Shown here one piece after another: positions 8,345 through 16,917 of a DNA stretch of 64,000 nt (position 1 is the stretch's first letter; every line of letters starts with the position of its first letter). Below the pieces are notes generated by a model. It was not told the origin of the DNA. It did no database searches and saw only the letters and a program-made list of their open reading frames with translations. The DNA comes from Pelagimonas sp. (lineage in GTDB: Bacteria; Pseudomonadota; Alphaproteobacteria; Rhodobacterales; Rhodobacteraceae). The position numbers and the translations under genes were made by a program. The stretch is taken from positions 1 through 64,000 of the forward strand of contig JAOARQ010000055.1 in NCBI GenBank assembly GCA_025210455.1. Reading direction: 5' to 3'.

Positions 8345-9115
8345 ATGGATACGTTGTTTACTCTTGTCCCCCCTGAGAAGCTTTTGATTTGTCTTGGCAT
8401 TGCCTTTGTTGCCGGGGTGATCAAAGGCATTGTCGGCTTTGCCATGCCGATGATTCTGATTTCCGGGCTTGGATCGCTGATCGCGCCGGAACTGGCCCTT
8501 GCAGGGTTGATCGTGCCGACACTGGTGACCAATGGGATGCAGGCGCTGCGGCAGGGGCCGGGCGCGGCTTTTGGATCAATCAGGCGCTACCGCGCGTTTT
8601 TGCTGATCGGTCTGGGGATGCTGTTACTGTCGGCACAGCTGGTGTCACTGGTGCCCGGTTGGGTGTTGCTCAGCGCGATTGGCGGGCCGGTGGTGCTGTT
8701 TACTTTGATGCAACTGCTGGGCTGGCAGCCGGATCTGACAAAATACAATCGTAACCGGCTTGAGCTTTCCATCGGCGCCGGTGCTGGGTTCATTGGCGGG
8801 TTTTCTGGGGTCTGGGGGCCGCCAACGGTGCTGTATCTGACCGCGATGCAGACAGAAAAAACCGAACAGATGCGGGTGCAGGGGGTGATCTATGGGTTGG
8901 GCGCTGTGGCTTTGGCCGGGGCGCATATGGCGTCGGGGATCTTGAACCGTCAGACCATTGTATTGTCGCTTGCCCTGCTGCTGCCTGCGGTGCTGGGCAT
9001 GTGGCTGGGCGGGCGTGTTCAGGATCGGTTTGATCAGGCGCTGTTTCGCAAGGCCACATTGGCTGTCCTGCTGGTGGCGGGGCTGAACCTGCTGCGTCGT
9101 GCTTTCTTTGGCTGA
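8345..9115 (+). CDS. TauE/SafE family membrane exporter
   Basis: A 256-residue inner-membrane protein with about seven to eight hydrophobic segments in two homologous halves. Each half opens with a small-residue turn, GVIKGIVGFAMP at about 25-35 and GFIGGFSGVWGPP at about 150, as in TauE/SafE (DUF81) anion exporters. Family members have been linked to export of sulfite, sulfoacetate or other organosulfur anions; the substrate here is not evident. The ATG at 8345 places the first membrane helix at the N terminus. It is divergent from mcd and convergent with the next gene, with the two stop codons abutting. Confidence 0.88.
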   Translation: MDTLFTLVPPEKLLICLGIAFVAGVIKGIVGFAMPMILISGLGSLIAPELALAGLIVPTLVTNGMQALRQGPGAAFGSIRRYRAFLLIGLGMLLLSAQLVSLVPGWVLLSAIGGPVVLFTLMQLLGWQPDLTKYNRNRLELSIGAGAGFIGGFSGVWGPPTVLYLTAMQTEKTEQMRVQGVIYGLGAVALAGAHMASGILNRQTIVLSLALLLPAVLGMWLGGRVQDRFDQALFRKATLAVLLVAGLNLLRRAFFG

Positions 9116-10063
9116 TCAGCGATCTGCTGCGGCGCGGCTCAGCCTGTCATTGATCGCCACGCCCAGACCGTCATGCGGGATAGGTGAGACCGCAATGGTT
9201 TTTGCGCCACTCGCATCCAGACTGTGCATAAAGGCAAACAGATTGGCCGCGGCCTCGATCAGATCCTCAGTCGGGGACAGGTTCAGGTCACATTCCACAT
9301 CCCCAAAGCCCAGACGCGCTTCGCCATCGGCCCATTCGGTCGCATTCAACCGCATCCGGGCTGAGGGGGCGTAATGGGATCGGATCTGGCCGGGGGCGGA
9401 AATCGCTTCGGTGCTGTGCCGTTCGGCGATGCGGCAATCCAATGCCTGTGCCAGCGATTCTTTGGTGATGCCACCGGGGCGCAGCAGGGTGGGTGTGCCC
9501 GCCAACCCAAGGATGGTTGATTCGAGCCCGACGTCACAGGCCCCGCCATCAATGACCCCGGCAATCTTGCCGCTCAGATCATGGATCACATGCGCGGCGC
9601 AGGTTGGGCTGATCTTGCCCGAGGTATTCGCGGAAGGCGCGGCAATCCCGCGCCCAAAGCTGCGCAGCAGATCGCAGGCGATGGGGGCAGCCGGGATGCG
9701 CACAGCCAGTGTGTTTAGCCCCGCAGTCACCAGCTTTGAGATCGGCGCGTCAGGCTTCAGCGGCAGAACCAATGTCAAAGGCCCGGGCCAGAACGCATCC
9801 GCCGCCTTTTGAGCCAGATCGGACCATTCCACCAGTTCCTGCACCCGCGCCAGATCGGGCAGATGCACAATCAGTGGATTGAAGCTGGGGCGCCCTTTGG
9901 CGGCATAGATCCCGGCCACGGCCGTATCATTGGCCGCATCCGCCCCCAGACCATAGACTGTCTCAGTGGGCAGAGCGATCAGGCTGCCCTGATCCAAAAG
10001 TGCGGCGGCGCGGCTGATGCCCTGCCTGTCAGGAGATAAAACTTCGGTGTTGATCTTATCCAT
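9116..10063 (-). CDS. L-threonylcarbamoyladenylate synthase (Sua5 type)
   Basis: A 315-residue enzyme that makes threonylcarbamoyl-AMP from threonine, bicarbonate and ATP for the t6A37 modification of ANN-decoding tRNAs. The YrdC/Sua5 core is clear: GSLIALPTETVYGLGADA, KGRPSFNPLIVHL, FWPGPLTLVL and AAPSANTSGKISPT. The extra C-terminal Sua5 domain (SHYAPSARM onward) distinguishes it from short TsaC. It is convergent with the TauE-type gene; the stop codons are adjacent with no spacer. Essential in most bacteria. Confidence 0.94.
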   Translation of the reverse strand: MDKINTEVLSPDRQGISRAAALLDQGSLIALPTETVYGLGADAANDTAVAGIYAAKGRPSFNPLIVHLPDLARVQELVEWSDLAQKAADAFWPGPLTLVLPLKPDAPISKLVTAGLNTLAVRIPAAPIACDLLRSFGRGIAAPSANTSGKISPTCAAHVIHDLSGKIAGVIDGGACDVGLESTILGLAGTPTLLRPGGITKESLAQALDCRIAERHSTEAISAPGQIRSHYAPSARMRLNATEWADGEARLGFGDVECDLNLSPTEDLIEAAANLFAFMHSLDASGAKTIAVSPIPHDGLGVAINDRLSRAAADR

Positions 10064-10175
10064 ATGCCGTGACGCCGCGTTTGGGTTGAAGGGGAAGAGT
10101 AGGCCTATACCCTCGCCTATAAGGGGTTCTTGCTACAAGAGCCATCATCGCTTGCCAAGATTACAGGAGCTTTCC

Positions 10176-11879
10176 ATGCCGTTTCGCGCCCCGTTGGATG
10201 ACTACGCACTGCTGCTGAACCACGTTGTTGGTTATGATCAGGTGTCTCAGACCGATAAGTTCGCCGAAGCGGGAATTGAAACTGTAACAGCGGTTCTGTC
10301 CGAGGCGGGCAGGCTGTGCGAAGAGGTGATCGCGCCTTTGCAGCGCAATGGCGATCTGGATCCGGCGGTGCTTGAGAACGGCAAGGTCCGCACACCAAAA
10401 GGATTTTCTCAGGGATATCAGGCCATTGCGGATGGTGGCTGGGTTGCCACTTCGGCAGATCCTGCGTTTGGCGGCATGGGCCTGCCGATGACGGTGACCA
10501 CGGCGGTGAATGATATGCTTTCGTCTGCCTGCCTGTCCCTGCAACTGAACCCACTGATGACACAGGGGCAGATTGAAGCGCTGGAACATCACGCCAGCGA
10601 TGCGATTAAAGCGCTTTATCTGCCGAAACTGGTGTCCGGTGAATGGGCGGGCACAATGAACCTGACCGAGCCGCAGGCGGGATCAGATGTGGGGGCCCTG
10701 AGCGCCAAGGCCGAGCCAAACGGCGATGGCACTTATAAAATTACTGGCCAGAAAATCTTTATCTCATGGGGGGATAACGATTTTACCAAAAACGTTTGCC
10801 ATCTGGTTCTGGCGCGCCTTCCGGATGGGGTGCCGGGCACCAAGGGGATCAGCCTGTTTCTGGTGCCACGCAATATCCCCGATGAACAAGGCGAACCGGG
10901 GGTGGCCAATCATCTCAAGGTTGTTTCGCTGGAACATAAGATGGGCCTGCATGGCAGCCCAACCTGTGTCATGTCCTTTGAGGGGGCGACTGGCTGGCTG
11001 GTTGGGCAGGAACATGACGGGATGCGCGCCATGTTTACCATGATGAACAATGCCCGTCTTGGGGTGGCTGTTCAGGGGATCGGCGTCGCCGAAGGGGCCT
11101 ATCAACATGCCTTGGCCTATGCGCTTGAGCGCAAGCAGGGCAAAACCCCCGACGGCAGCATTATCGGCCACGCAGATGTGCGCCGTATGCTCGCGACTAT
11201 GAAAGCGCAGACTTTTGCCGCCCGGGCGATTGGCCTGTCACTGGCTGTGGCAATTGATATGGGCAATGCCACAGGTGATGCGGAATGGGCCGCGCGGGCC
11301 GCCTTTTTAACGCCCATCGCCAAGGCCTTTGGCACTGACACAGGGATCGAAGTGGCCAATATGGGGGTGCAGGTGCATGGCGGTATGGGCTTTATCGAGG
11401 AAACTGGCGCCGCGCAGTTTGCCCGAGATGTGCGGGTGACAGCGATCTATGAGGGCACCAATGGTATTCAGGCAATGGATCTGGTGGGGCGCAAGTTGAT
11501 GGATGGGGGCGATGCCGCCTATCGCTTGCTGGACGAAATCGAAGATGTCTCGGAACAGGCGCGGGCCAGCCTGCCTGATCTTGCAGAACCTGTCTGGCAG
11601 GCCACCGAAACCCTGCGCGAAGCCACCGAAAGCCTCGTGGCGATGCAGAATATGAACGATCGTTTCGCTGGTGCCGTGCCCTATCTGCGTGGCTTTGCGC
11701 TTATTTTAGGGGGTTATTTCCATCTCAAGGCAGCGCTGGCTGCGCCGGATGGTGCGGCAGAACGGCTTGCCCGGTTTTATATCCAGCGTCTTTTGCCAGA
11801 TCACGCGGGGCAATTGGCCCATGCACGGGCTGGTGCAAAGGGGCTGATGGCTGTTACACCACAGGATCTGGCAGTCTGA
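10176..11879 (+). CDS. acyl-CoA dehydrogenase, DmdC-like
   Basis: A 567-residue acyl-CoA dehydrogenase starting MPFRAPLDDYALLLNHVVGY. It carries the flavoenzyme blocks TMNLTEPQAGSDVGALSAK, ITGQKIFISWGDND and VQVHGGMGFIEE, with RVTAIYEGTNGIQAMDLVGR as the C-terminal signature. Size and opening resemble the family that includes 3-methylmercaptopropionyl-CoA dehydrogenase (DmdC) of DMSP demethylation. Paralogues acting on other acyl-CoAs are common in Roseobacters, so the substrate is open. The ATG at 10176 follows ACAGGAG. Its stop overlaps the next ATG (TGATG), so the MBL hydrolase downstream is translationally coupled. Confidence 0.88.
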   Translation: MPFRAPLDDYALLLNHVVGYDQVSQTDKFAEAGIETVTAVLSEAGRLCEEVIAPLQRNGDLDPAVLENGKVRTPKGFSQGYQAIADGGWVATSADPAFGGMGLPMTVTTAVNDMLSSACLSLQLNPLMTQGQIEALEHHASDAIKALYLPKLVSGEWAGTMNLTEPQAGSDVGALSAKAEPNGDGTYKITGQKIFISWGDNDFTKNVCHLVLARLPDGVPGTKGISLFLVPRNIPDEQGEPGVANHLKVVSLEHKMGLHGSPTCVMSFEGATGWLVGQEHDGMRAMFTMMNNARLGVAVQGIGVAEGAYQHALAYALERKQGKTPDGSIIGHADVRRMLATMKAQTFAARAIGLSLAVAIDMGNATGDAEWAARAAFLTPIAKAFGTDTGIEVANMGVQVHGGMGFIEETGAAQFARDVRVTAIYEGTNGIQAMDLVGRKLMDGGDAAYRLLDEIEDVSEQARASLPDLAEPVWQATETLREATESLVAMQNMNDRFAGAVPYLRGFALILGGYFHLKAALAAPDGAAERLARFYIQRLLPDHAGQLAHARAGAKGLMAVTPQDLAV

Positions 11880-12916
11880 TGGATGGAACAATGGTGATCC
11901 GCTACCCTTTTGAAACCCCGCCCAGCGGGGCCGAGGCAATCGAAGTGGCCGAAGGCGTTCTGTGGCTGCGCCAGCCGCTGCCAATGAAGTTGGACCATGT
12001 GAACATCTATGCGCTGGACGAAGGCGATAGCTGGACGATTGTCGACACGGGGTTCAACACCCGCAAGTCACGGGCCATCTGGCAGGATGTTCTGGCTGGG
12101 CCTTTGGCGGGGAAACCTGTCAGCCGGGTTATTGCCACCCATCACCACCCCGATCACGTCGGTCTGGCCGGGTGGTTCCAGAAAGAACACGGTGCTGAAC
12201 TGGTAACGTCACGCACTGCATGGCTGTTTTCGCGCATGTTGCAGCTGGACGAACAGGAACGCCCGACCGAAGAAACCCTAAGCTATTGGCGCAGTTGCGG
12301 TATGACACCCGAGATCCTCAAGCAGCGCGCAGAGGAACGTCCGTTCAACTTTGCTGATTGTGTCTATCCGATGCCTGTTGGCTTTACGCGGATCAAACAG
12401 GGCGATACGATAACCGCAGGTGGGCGCAGCTGGGATGTGCATATGGGCAATGGTCACGCGCCCGAACATGTCACGCTTTGGTCGCGTGACGATCATTTGG
12501 TGCTGTCCGGCGATCAGATTCTACCCTCTATTTCGTCAAATATCGGGGTTTATGCCACCGAACCGCTGGCCGATCCTGTGGGCGAATGGCTGGAAGCCTG
12601 CGAACGCCTTCAGACACTGGCACGCGAAGATCATCTGGTGCTGGGCGGGCATAAACTGCCCTTTACGGGGCTGCCTGCAAGGATGCGGCAGTTGATTGAC
12701 AACCACCACGGCGCGCTGGATCGACTATATGATCACCTGTCCGAACCCAAATCCGCCGGAGACTGTTTTGCGCCGCTGTTCAAACGCAAGATCGGCGATG
12801 CGGAATATGGCCTCGCACTGGTCGAAGCCATGTCGCATTGCCTGCATCTGTGGCACGAGGGGCGCGCCACCCGCGAACTGAATGCCAAAGGGGCGTGGCT
12901 GTTCAAAGCGGTTTAG
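11879..12916 (+). CDS. MBL-fold metallo-hydrolase
   Basis: A 345-residue metallo-beta-lactamase-fold protein. The di-metal motif THHHPDHVGLAG lies at about residues 84-95, a later HAPEHVTLW block supplies another ligand, and SGDQILPS gives the bridging aspartate region. Related proteins hydrolyse thioesters or lactones. It overlaps the stop of the acyl-CoA dehydrogenase gene by one base, so a role in processing an acyl-CoA product is reasonable but inferred. An ATG four codons further in (11891) is an alternative start. A hairpin follows the stop. Confidence 0.88.
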   Translation: MDGTMVIRYPFETPPSGAEAIEVAEGVLWLRQPLPMKLDHVNIYALDEGDSWTIVDTGFNTRKSRAIWQDVLAGPLAGKPVSRVIATHHHPDHVGLAGWFQKEHGAELVTSRTAWLFSRMLQLDEQERPTEETLSYWRSCGMTPEILKQRAEERPFNFADCVYPMPVGFTRIKQGDTITAGGRSWDVHMGNGHAPEHVTLWSRDDHLVLSGDQILPSISSNIGVYATEPLADPVGEWLEACERLQTLAREDHLVLGGHKLPFTGLPARMRQLIDNHHGALDRLYDHLSEPKSAGDCFAPLFKRKIGDAEYGLALVEAMSHCLHLWHEGRATRELNAKGAWLFKAV

Positions 12917-12940
12917 GGTCGGGATGAATGCATCCTGACC
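12917..12940. terminator. hairpin containing a repeated 19-bp element
   Basis: GGTCGGGATG and CATCCTGACC arms (10 bp, one G-T pair) with loop AATG directly follow the MBL gene and face the convergent amidotransferase gene. There is no clear T-run. The core from 12922 to 12940 recurs with one mismatch at 36151-36169 after the Hint gene. Confidence 0.6.
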
Positions 12941-13714
12941 TTAGGCCACTTTCGGCCAGAGCGCGTAATCGCTGAACACCCCGTCCTTCAATACGACCAA
13001 TGTGTCTTGCGGCACCTCATGCCAACGGTCGTGATTGCCGCAGAGGGGCTCAGAGGCAAAGGCGCGGCCGCCATTGTCCAGCACGTCTGAATAATACAGC
13101 GTCGGGGCTTTCTTATCTGTGGCATGACGGAAGGCATAAAGCGCCTTACCGTCGCTTAGAACGCAGGTGATCCGGTTGGGGGCAGCCCCTGGCTCAGCGG
13201 CGATCAAGCGAAGCACATTGTGCAATGCGCCCAGCGGATCATTGGGAAACTCATGCGCCATCAGGGTCAGAAACAGGATTTCGCTATCGGTGCTGCCCTG
13301 ACGCAGATTGTACAGATCATCGGGCAGAGCGGCCTCTAGGGCGCGGCGGGTCTGCGGAAAGGCCGGGATCTGGCCATTGTGGCAGAAGCTCCAGTTCTGA
13401 AAAGAAAATGGGTGGCAATTGGCGCGGCTGGTTTCCCCCACGGTCGAGGCGCGCACATGCGCCAGAAACAGACCAGAACGCACCATGCGGCACAGGTTGT
13501 TCAGGTTCGCATCGCTCCAGGCGGGCAGCACATCGCGGTACACACCGGGGCGGAAATTGTCAGGGCTGTACCAGGCGATACCAAAGCCATCACCGTTGAC
13601 GCTTAGCTTGGCCTCTTCCGCGTGATGGGATTGCGCAGACAGGCTGTGCGCGGGGGCGGTGACGATGTTTTCTAACGGGATATCAGGGCCTTGGTAGGCG
13701 GCAATACGGCACAT
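12941..13714 (-). CDS. class II glutamine amidotransferase
   Basis: A 257-residue Ntn-type glutaminase. Cys2 directly after the initiator Met (MCRIAAYQGP) is the catalytic nucleophile. The segments GFGIAWY, LAHVRASTVGE, NCHPFSF and WSFCHNGQI match the glutamine-binding pocket of the YafJ/EgtC-like group. The acceptor is unknown because no synthase domain is present and no ergothioneine genes are nearby. No good ribosome site precedes the ATG, and a 12-bp hairpin lies in the presumed leader. The adjacent convergent gene is the MBL hydrolase. Confidence 0.88.
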   Translation of the reverse strand: MCRIAAYQGPDIPLENIVTAPAHSLSAQSHHAEEAKLSVNGDGFGIAWYSPDNFRPGVYRDVLPAWSDANLNNLCRMVRSGLFLAHVRASTVGETSRANCHPFSFQNWSFCHNGQIPAFPQTRRALEAALPDDLYNLRQGSTDSEILFLTLMAHEFPNDPLGALHNVLRLIAAEPGAAPNRITCVLSDGKALYAFRHATDKKAPTLYYSDVLDNGGRAFASEPLCGNHDRWHEVPQDTLVVLKDGVFSDYALWPKVA

Positions 13715-13732
13715 AACTTTGATCTTTGATGG

Positions 13733-13766
13733 AGCTTCAGCGCCTGTTTAGTCCGGCGCTGAAGCT
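13733..13766 (-). promoter_or_regulatory. perfect 12-bp hairpin in leader of the amidotransferase gene
   Basis: AGCTTCAGCGCC at 13733-13744 and GGCGCTGAAGCT at 13755-13766 are exact complements with a 10-base loop. The base of the stem lies about 18 bases from the amidotransferase ATG. Read on the plus strand it is followed by ATTGTTGTT, so it could alternatively stop transcription entering from the left. Confidence 0.55.
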
Positions 13767-13958
13767 ATTGTTGTTACACGGGGAGAATTGAGAAAGCGTC
13801 AATGACCTCAATCATCGGAAAGGGTCGGGGATAGGTCTCCGTGAGTGGTGGCAGGCATTGGGCTGTCCTTCTTGTGATTGGTAATATGCCGCGCGATCAC
13901 GGCTGTGTGGTCTCAAATTTCCATTTGGTTTGGATGAATTGTGGGATAAAATCCCAAC

Positions 13959-14423
13959 ATGACACCGCAGATAGATGATATTGACCGCAAGATCCTTCGC
14001 ATTCTGCAGCGTAATGCTGCGTTGTCGGTGGATGAGGTGGCAGAACAGATTGCATTGTCGCGCAACGCCTGCTGGCGGCGCATGCGCGCCCTCGAAGACC
14101 GTGGTGTGCTGACCGCTAAGGTGGCGCTGGCTGATCCGCAGGCGCTGGGCTGCCCCTTGCAGGTGATGGTGCTGATCCGGTCGTCTTCGCATGATCCCGA
14201 ATGGCTGGTGCGATTCCACCGCGTGGTTGATTCGATGCCCGAGGTGGTGGGGGCCTATCGGATGACCGGGGATTTGGATTATCTGCTGCGTGTGCGGGTT
14301 GCAGATGTGGCGGGTTATGACCTGTTCTACAAAAAGTTGATAACCCGGATGCCACTTTCCGATATCTCTGCCAGCTTTGTTATGGAAGAAATCAAAGAGA
14401 CAACGGCGCTGCCGGTCACGTAA
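13959..14423 (+). CDS. Lrp/AsnC family transcriptional regulator
   Basis: A 154-residue regulator. The N-terminal winged helix-turn-helix (IDDIDRKILRILQRNAALSV, then ALSRNACWRRMRALEDRGVL) is followed by a RAM effector domain (about 70-150; VVGAYRMTGDLDYLLRVRV). Members usually sense an amino acid and form octamers. The immediate downstream gene is a DUF6173 protein, 12 bp away. The divergent neighbour is the class II amidotransferase across 244 bp. The azlCD amino-acid exporter 1.4 kb away is a possible target, but nothing in the sequence proves it. Confidence 0.92.
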   Translation: MTPQIDDIDRKILRILQRNAALSVDEVAEQIALSRNACWRRMRALEDRGVLTAKVALADPQALGCPLQVMVLIRSSSHDPEWLVRFHRVVDSMPEVVGAYRMTGDLDYLLRVRVADVAGYDLFYKKLITRMPLSDISASFVMEEIKETTALPVT

Positions 14424-14435
14424 CAGGGAAAGATT

Positions 14436-14888
14436 ATGGACGATACGATTGCTACTTCTGCTGAGGCCCTCGAAGCCGAGGCCATGCCGCGCCGCAAAGA
14501 TGTGCACACCCAAGAAACCAGCGAAGCCGGACCTGCAGCGCTGACCCGCAAGCCGATGAAACAGAAAAGCCCGGCAGAATGGGCCTATGAACGGCTGATT
14601 CTCTATATTCAGAAGTTTGAAGAAACGCTGGATGACGAACATGAGGTCGCCATGGGTATGACCGGCGGCGATGCCGGTGTGCTGCGTATCGAAGGCATGG
14701 GCTACTTTGATCCCGATATCATCACCTTCTACGGCAGTGATCCATCGGGTGCGCGCACCCAGCTGGTGCAACACGTAAGCCAGTTGAACGTGATGCTGCG
14801 CGCCATGCCCAAGGCCGTACCGCAGGCACCAGAACCACGTCGGATCGGGTTTCAGCTGGCCAAGGAGCTGGAACAGGATCAGGCCTGA
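14436..14888 (+). CDS. DUF6173 family protein
   Basis: A 150-residue soluble protein with a disordered acidic amino end. A conserved core from about residue 47 (SPAEWAYERLILYIQKFEE) runs through MTGGDAGVLRIEGMGYFDPD and TQLVQHVSQLNVMLRA. I recognise it as the DUF6173 family, common in Rhodobacterales; its function is unknown. It follows the Lrp-type gene by 12 bp and is probably co-transcribed with it. Confidence 0.75.
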   Translation: MDDTIATSAEALEAEAMPRRKDVHTQETSEAGPAALTRKPMKQKSPAEWAYERLILYIQKFEETLDDEHEVAMGMTGGDAGVLRIEGMGYFDPDIITFYGSDPSGARTQLVQHVSQLNVMLRAMPKAVPQAPEPRRIGFQLAKELEQDQA

Positions 14889-15008
14889 TACGGCTTTGAG
14901 TGAGGTCCACAAACGCCTGCGACAACGGGCGCGGACGGCATGGATGACAGGGCGCGCAAAATGCGCTAGCTCTGTTGTCCAGAAACGCGAAACGACAGGA
15001 GTTTAGCC

Positions 15009-15143
15009 ATGGCTGAACACAAACCAGGCAGCATGGACATCACCGTCCAGGAAAAAACCTTTGACGGGTTCATCAAGTTCACGATCCGGTCGCTCTATGC
15101 GATCCTGTTCATTGTTATTCTGCTGATCATCTTCGGCGCCTGA
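15009..15143 (+). CDS. aa3-type cytochrome c oxidase subunit IV
   Basis: A 44-residue protein, MAEHKPGSMDITVQEKTFDG followed by a single membrane helix (residues about 24-43) ending in IIFGA. Size, the short polar head with an invariant-looking EKTFxGF block, and the one helix fit the bacterial aa3 oxidase subunit IV family. Members associate with the heme-copper oxidase in the inner membrane without being needed for catalysis. The ATG follows GACAGGAG at good spacing. The other oxidase genes are not in this window. Confidence 0.82.
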   Translation: MAEHKPGSMDITVQEKTFDGFIKFTIRSLYAILFIVILLIIFGA

Positions 15144-15169
15144 TCGCGCCACTACAGGTATTTGGATTT

Positions 15170-15817
15170 ATGATGTTGCGCTATGCGGTTATGGCCTGTT
15201 TCGCGGCTTTTACAGTCGCGGGATGTACCAACAACTACTCGGGGCCGATGGCCTCGCAGGAGGAGGTGGCCAAGGCCGCATATAAGCACGACGGCCCGCC
15301 GGCGCTGACCCTTTACACAATGGTCAACAACCGCTCGGGCTCTGGGGCGCATACATCCCTGATGATCAATGCGCCGTCGCAGCGCGTGATCTTTGACCCT
15401 GCCGGCACGGTGATCATGACAACGATTCCCGAGCGCAACGATGTGCTGTTCGGGATCACACCGCAGGCGGAACAGATCTATGCCAGCGCCCATGCGCGTG
15501 AAACCTATCACGTGCGTATCCAGCGGCTTGAGGTTTCGCCACAGGTCGCCGAACGGGCGCTAAGCCTTGCGGTGAACAACGGGAAAGTTGGGGCGGCGAT
15601 GTGCACCTCAGCCACCTCTCGAATCATGTCGCAGCTGCCGGGATTGGAAAGCCTTGGCACCGTGATGTTCCCGAACAAGCTGGCAGAACGTTTCGCCCAG
15701 ATCCCTGGCGTGACCGAGGATAAGCGCGTCGAATACGATGATGATGACAAAGACGCTGCGGTGATCCGCATGGAAGATGCCCTGCGCGCCAAACAGGCTG
15801 CCGCAGCAGGGCAGTAA
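15170..15817 (+). CDS. putative lipoprotein of unknown function
   Basis: A 215-residue protein with a lipoprotein signal (hydrophobic stretch ending TVAGC, Cys19 the lipidation site), so it is probably membrane-anchored in the periplasm. The mature part contains SGAHTSLMINAPSQRVIFDP and a later CTSATSRIM segment. It ends in an acidic, then Lys/Ala-rich tail. The HTSL...FDPAG pattern is seen in an uncharacterised Rhodobacterales lipoprotein group; I assign no activity. A second ATG directly follows the first. It is convergent with azlD, 3 bp apart. Confidence 0.75.
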   Translation: MMLRYAVMACFAAFTVAGCTNNYSGPMASQEEVAKAAYKHDGPPALTLYTMVNNRSGSGAHTSLMINAPSQRVIFDPAGTVIMTTIPERNDVLFGITPQAEQIYASAHARETYHVRIQRLEVSPQVAERALSLAVNNGKVGAAMCTSATSRIMSQLPGLESLGTVMFPNKLAERFAQIPGVTEDKRVEYDDDDKDAAVIRMEDALRAKQAAAAGQ

Positions 15818-15820
15818 ACC

Positions 15821-16156
15821 CTACATCAGATAGGCGCCTGCGATCATTACAGCGGCACCCACGCCCATGGCGGCATAGATGCTTTTGGTGATCAGCGCGA
15901 CCGCCAGACACAACATTGCGGCGGTCAGGCGCAGTGGGTCCGTCTGCCCCTGGGTTGCGATGGGCCACAAAACCAACGGCGCAATCAGCGCCGGGATCAC
16001 AGAGACTGCCGTATAGCGCAGGTGCCGCATCAGCCAGTCGGGCAGGGCGCGATCCCCCACCAGCCCCAGAAACAGAAATCGCAAGCCAAACGACCCGATC
16101 CCGAGCACGATAATCACGGTCCAGATGGTGGTTTTGTCCAGAACAACGTCGGTCAT
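15821..16156 (-). CDS. azlD: AzlD family branched-chain amino acid exporter subunit
   Basis: A 111-residue membrane protein with three to four hydrophobic helices (TTIWTVIIVLGIGSFGLRFL, AVSVIPALIAPLVLWP and two C-terminal segments), matching AzlD. It pairs with AzlC to export branched-chain or other hydrophobic amino acids. Its ATG overlaps the azlC stop (ATGA), which fixes the start at 16156 rather than at an in-frame codon 33 bases upstream. Confidence 0.88.
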   Translation of the reverse strand: MTDVVLDKTTIWTVIIVLGIGSFGLRFLFLGLVGDRALPDWLMRHLRYTAVSVIPALIAPLVLWPIATQGQTDPLRLTAAMLCLAVALITKSIYAAMGVGAAVMIAGAYLM

Positions 16157-16866
16157 GCTGTGGCCTCCTTGGTCAGGCGGCGTTCCCATTCGGCACCGGC
16201 CATCATGCCCGCCAGCGATGCCACGACAAGGCCAATATTATAGGGCAGCCCGGCAAAACATAGCGCCGTAACCGTGGCGACCAGCGCAGCCAAACGGTGC
16301 GGCCCAGTGCGCAAAGCGGGCGCGATCATTGAAATGAAGGCGATGGGCAGAACAAAATCTAGCCCCATCTCGGCGGGTATGGCCGTACCAACCCAGGCCC
16401 CCACCAGTGTGAACAGATACCAAAGCGGCACCATGGGCACACAGACCCCAAAGAAATAGGCCAGTTTCTCATGCACGCTTTGATCGGGGTTCTTTTCGTA
16501 ATCCAGTGACGAACAGGCATAGGTCTGATCAATCAGCATATAGGCCACGCAGGCGCGCTTCCATATCGGCAGGGCACCAAGATGCGGTGTGATCGACGCT
16601 GAATACATCGCCATGCGCAGGTTCACCATCAGCGCCGAGGCCAGCACCACAATCGTGGGGGCCTGTTCGGTCATCAGTTGCAGCGCGGTAAATTGCGCAG
16701 ATCCGGCGATCACCACCACGGAAAAGGCCAGTGTCTCGATCACGTTCAACCCGGCATCCACAGACACCACACCAAACATGGTCGCAAAGGGCACTGCAAC
16801 CATGATGAAAGGCACCCCATCGCGGAACCCACGCCAAAAGCCTCTCTTCACATCTCCATGCAGCAT
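16153..16866 (-). CDS. azlC: AzlC family branched-chain amino acid permease
   Basis: A 237-residue inner-membrane protein with about six to seven hydrophobic segments. It begins with a basic amphipathic end (KRGFWRGFRDGVPFIMVAVP) and carries the family block FAGSAQFTA-like (VVIAGSAQFTALQLM). With AzlD, encoded immediately downstream with a 4-base overlap, it would form an amino-acid exporter. It is divergent from fdhD across a very short gap, so the promoters must overlap. An Lrp/AsnC regulator lies nearby. Confidence 0.92.
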   Translation of the reverse strand: MLHGDVKRGFWRGFRDGVPFIMVAVPFATMFGVVSVDAGLNVIETLAFSVVVIAGSAQFTALQLMTEQAPTIVVLASALMVNLRMAMYSASITPHLGALPIWKRACVAYMLIDQTYACSSLDYEKNPDQSVHEKLAYFFGVCVPMVPLWYLFTLVGAWVGTAIPAEMGLDFVLPIAFISMIAPALRTGPHRLAALVATVTALCFAGLPYNIGLVVASLAGMMAGAEWERRLTKEATA

Positions 16867-16917
16867 CGCTAAGCCTTTATGAAATCCTTGATAGCCCTAA
16901 CGCAGTCGGAGTCCCGG

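Noticed and set aside
13812-14912. 366-codon minus-strand reading frame
   Set aside because: It lies exactly opposite the Lrp-type and DUF6173 genes, has no ribosome site and its protein is composition-biased; it is a shadow frame.
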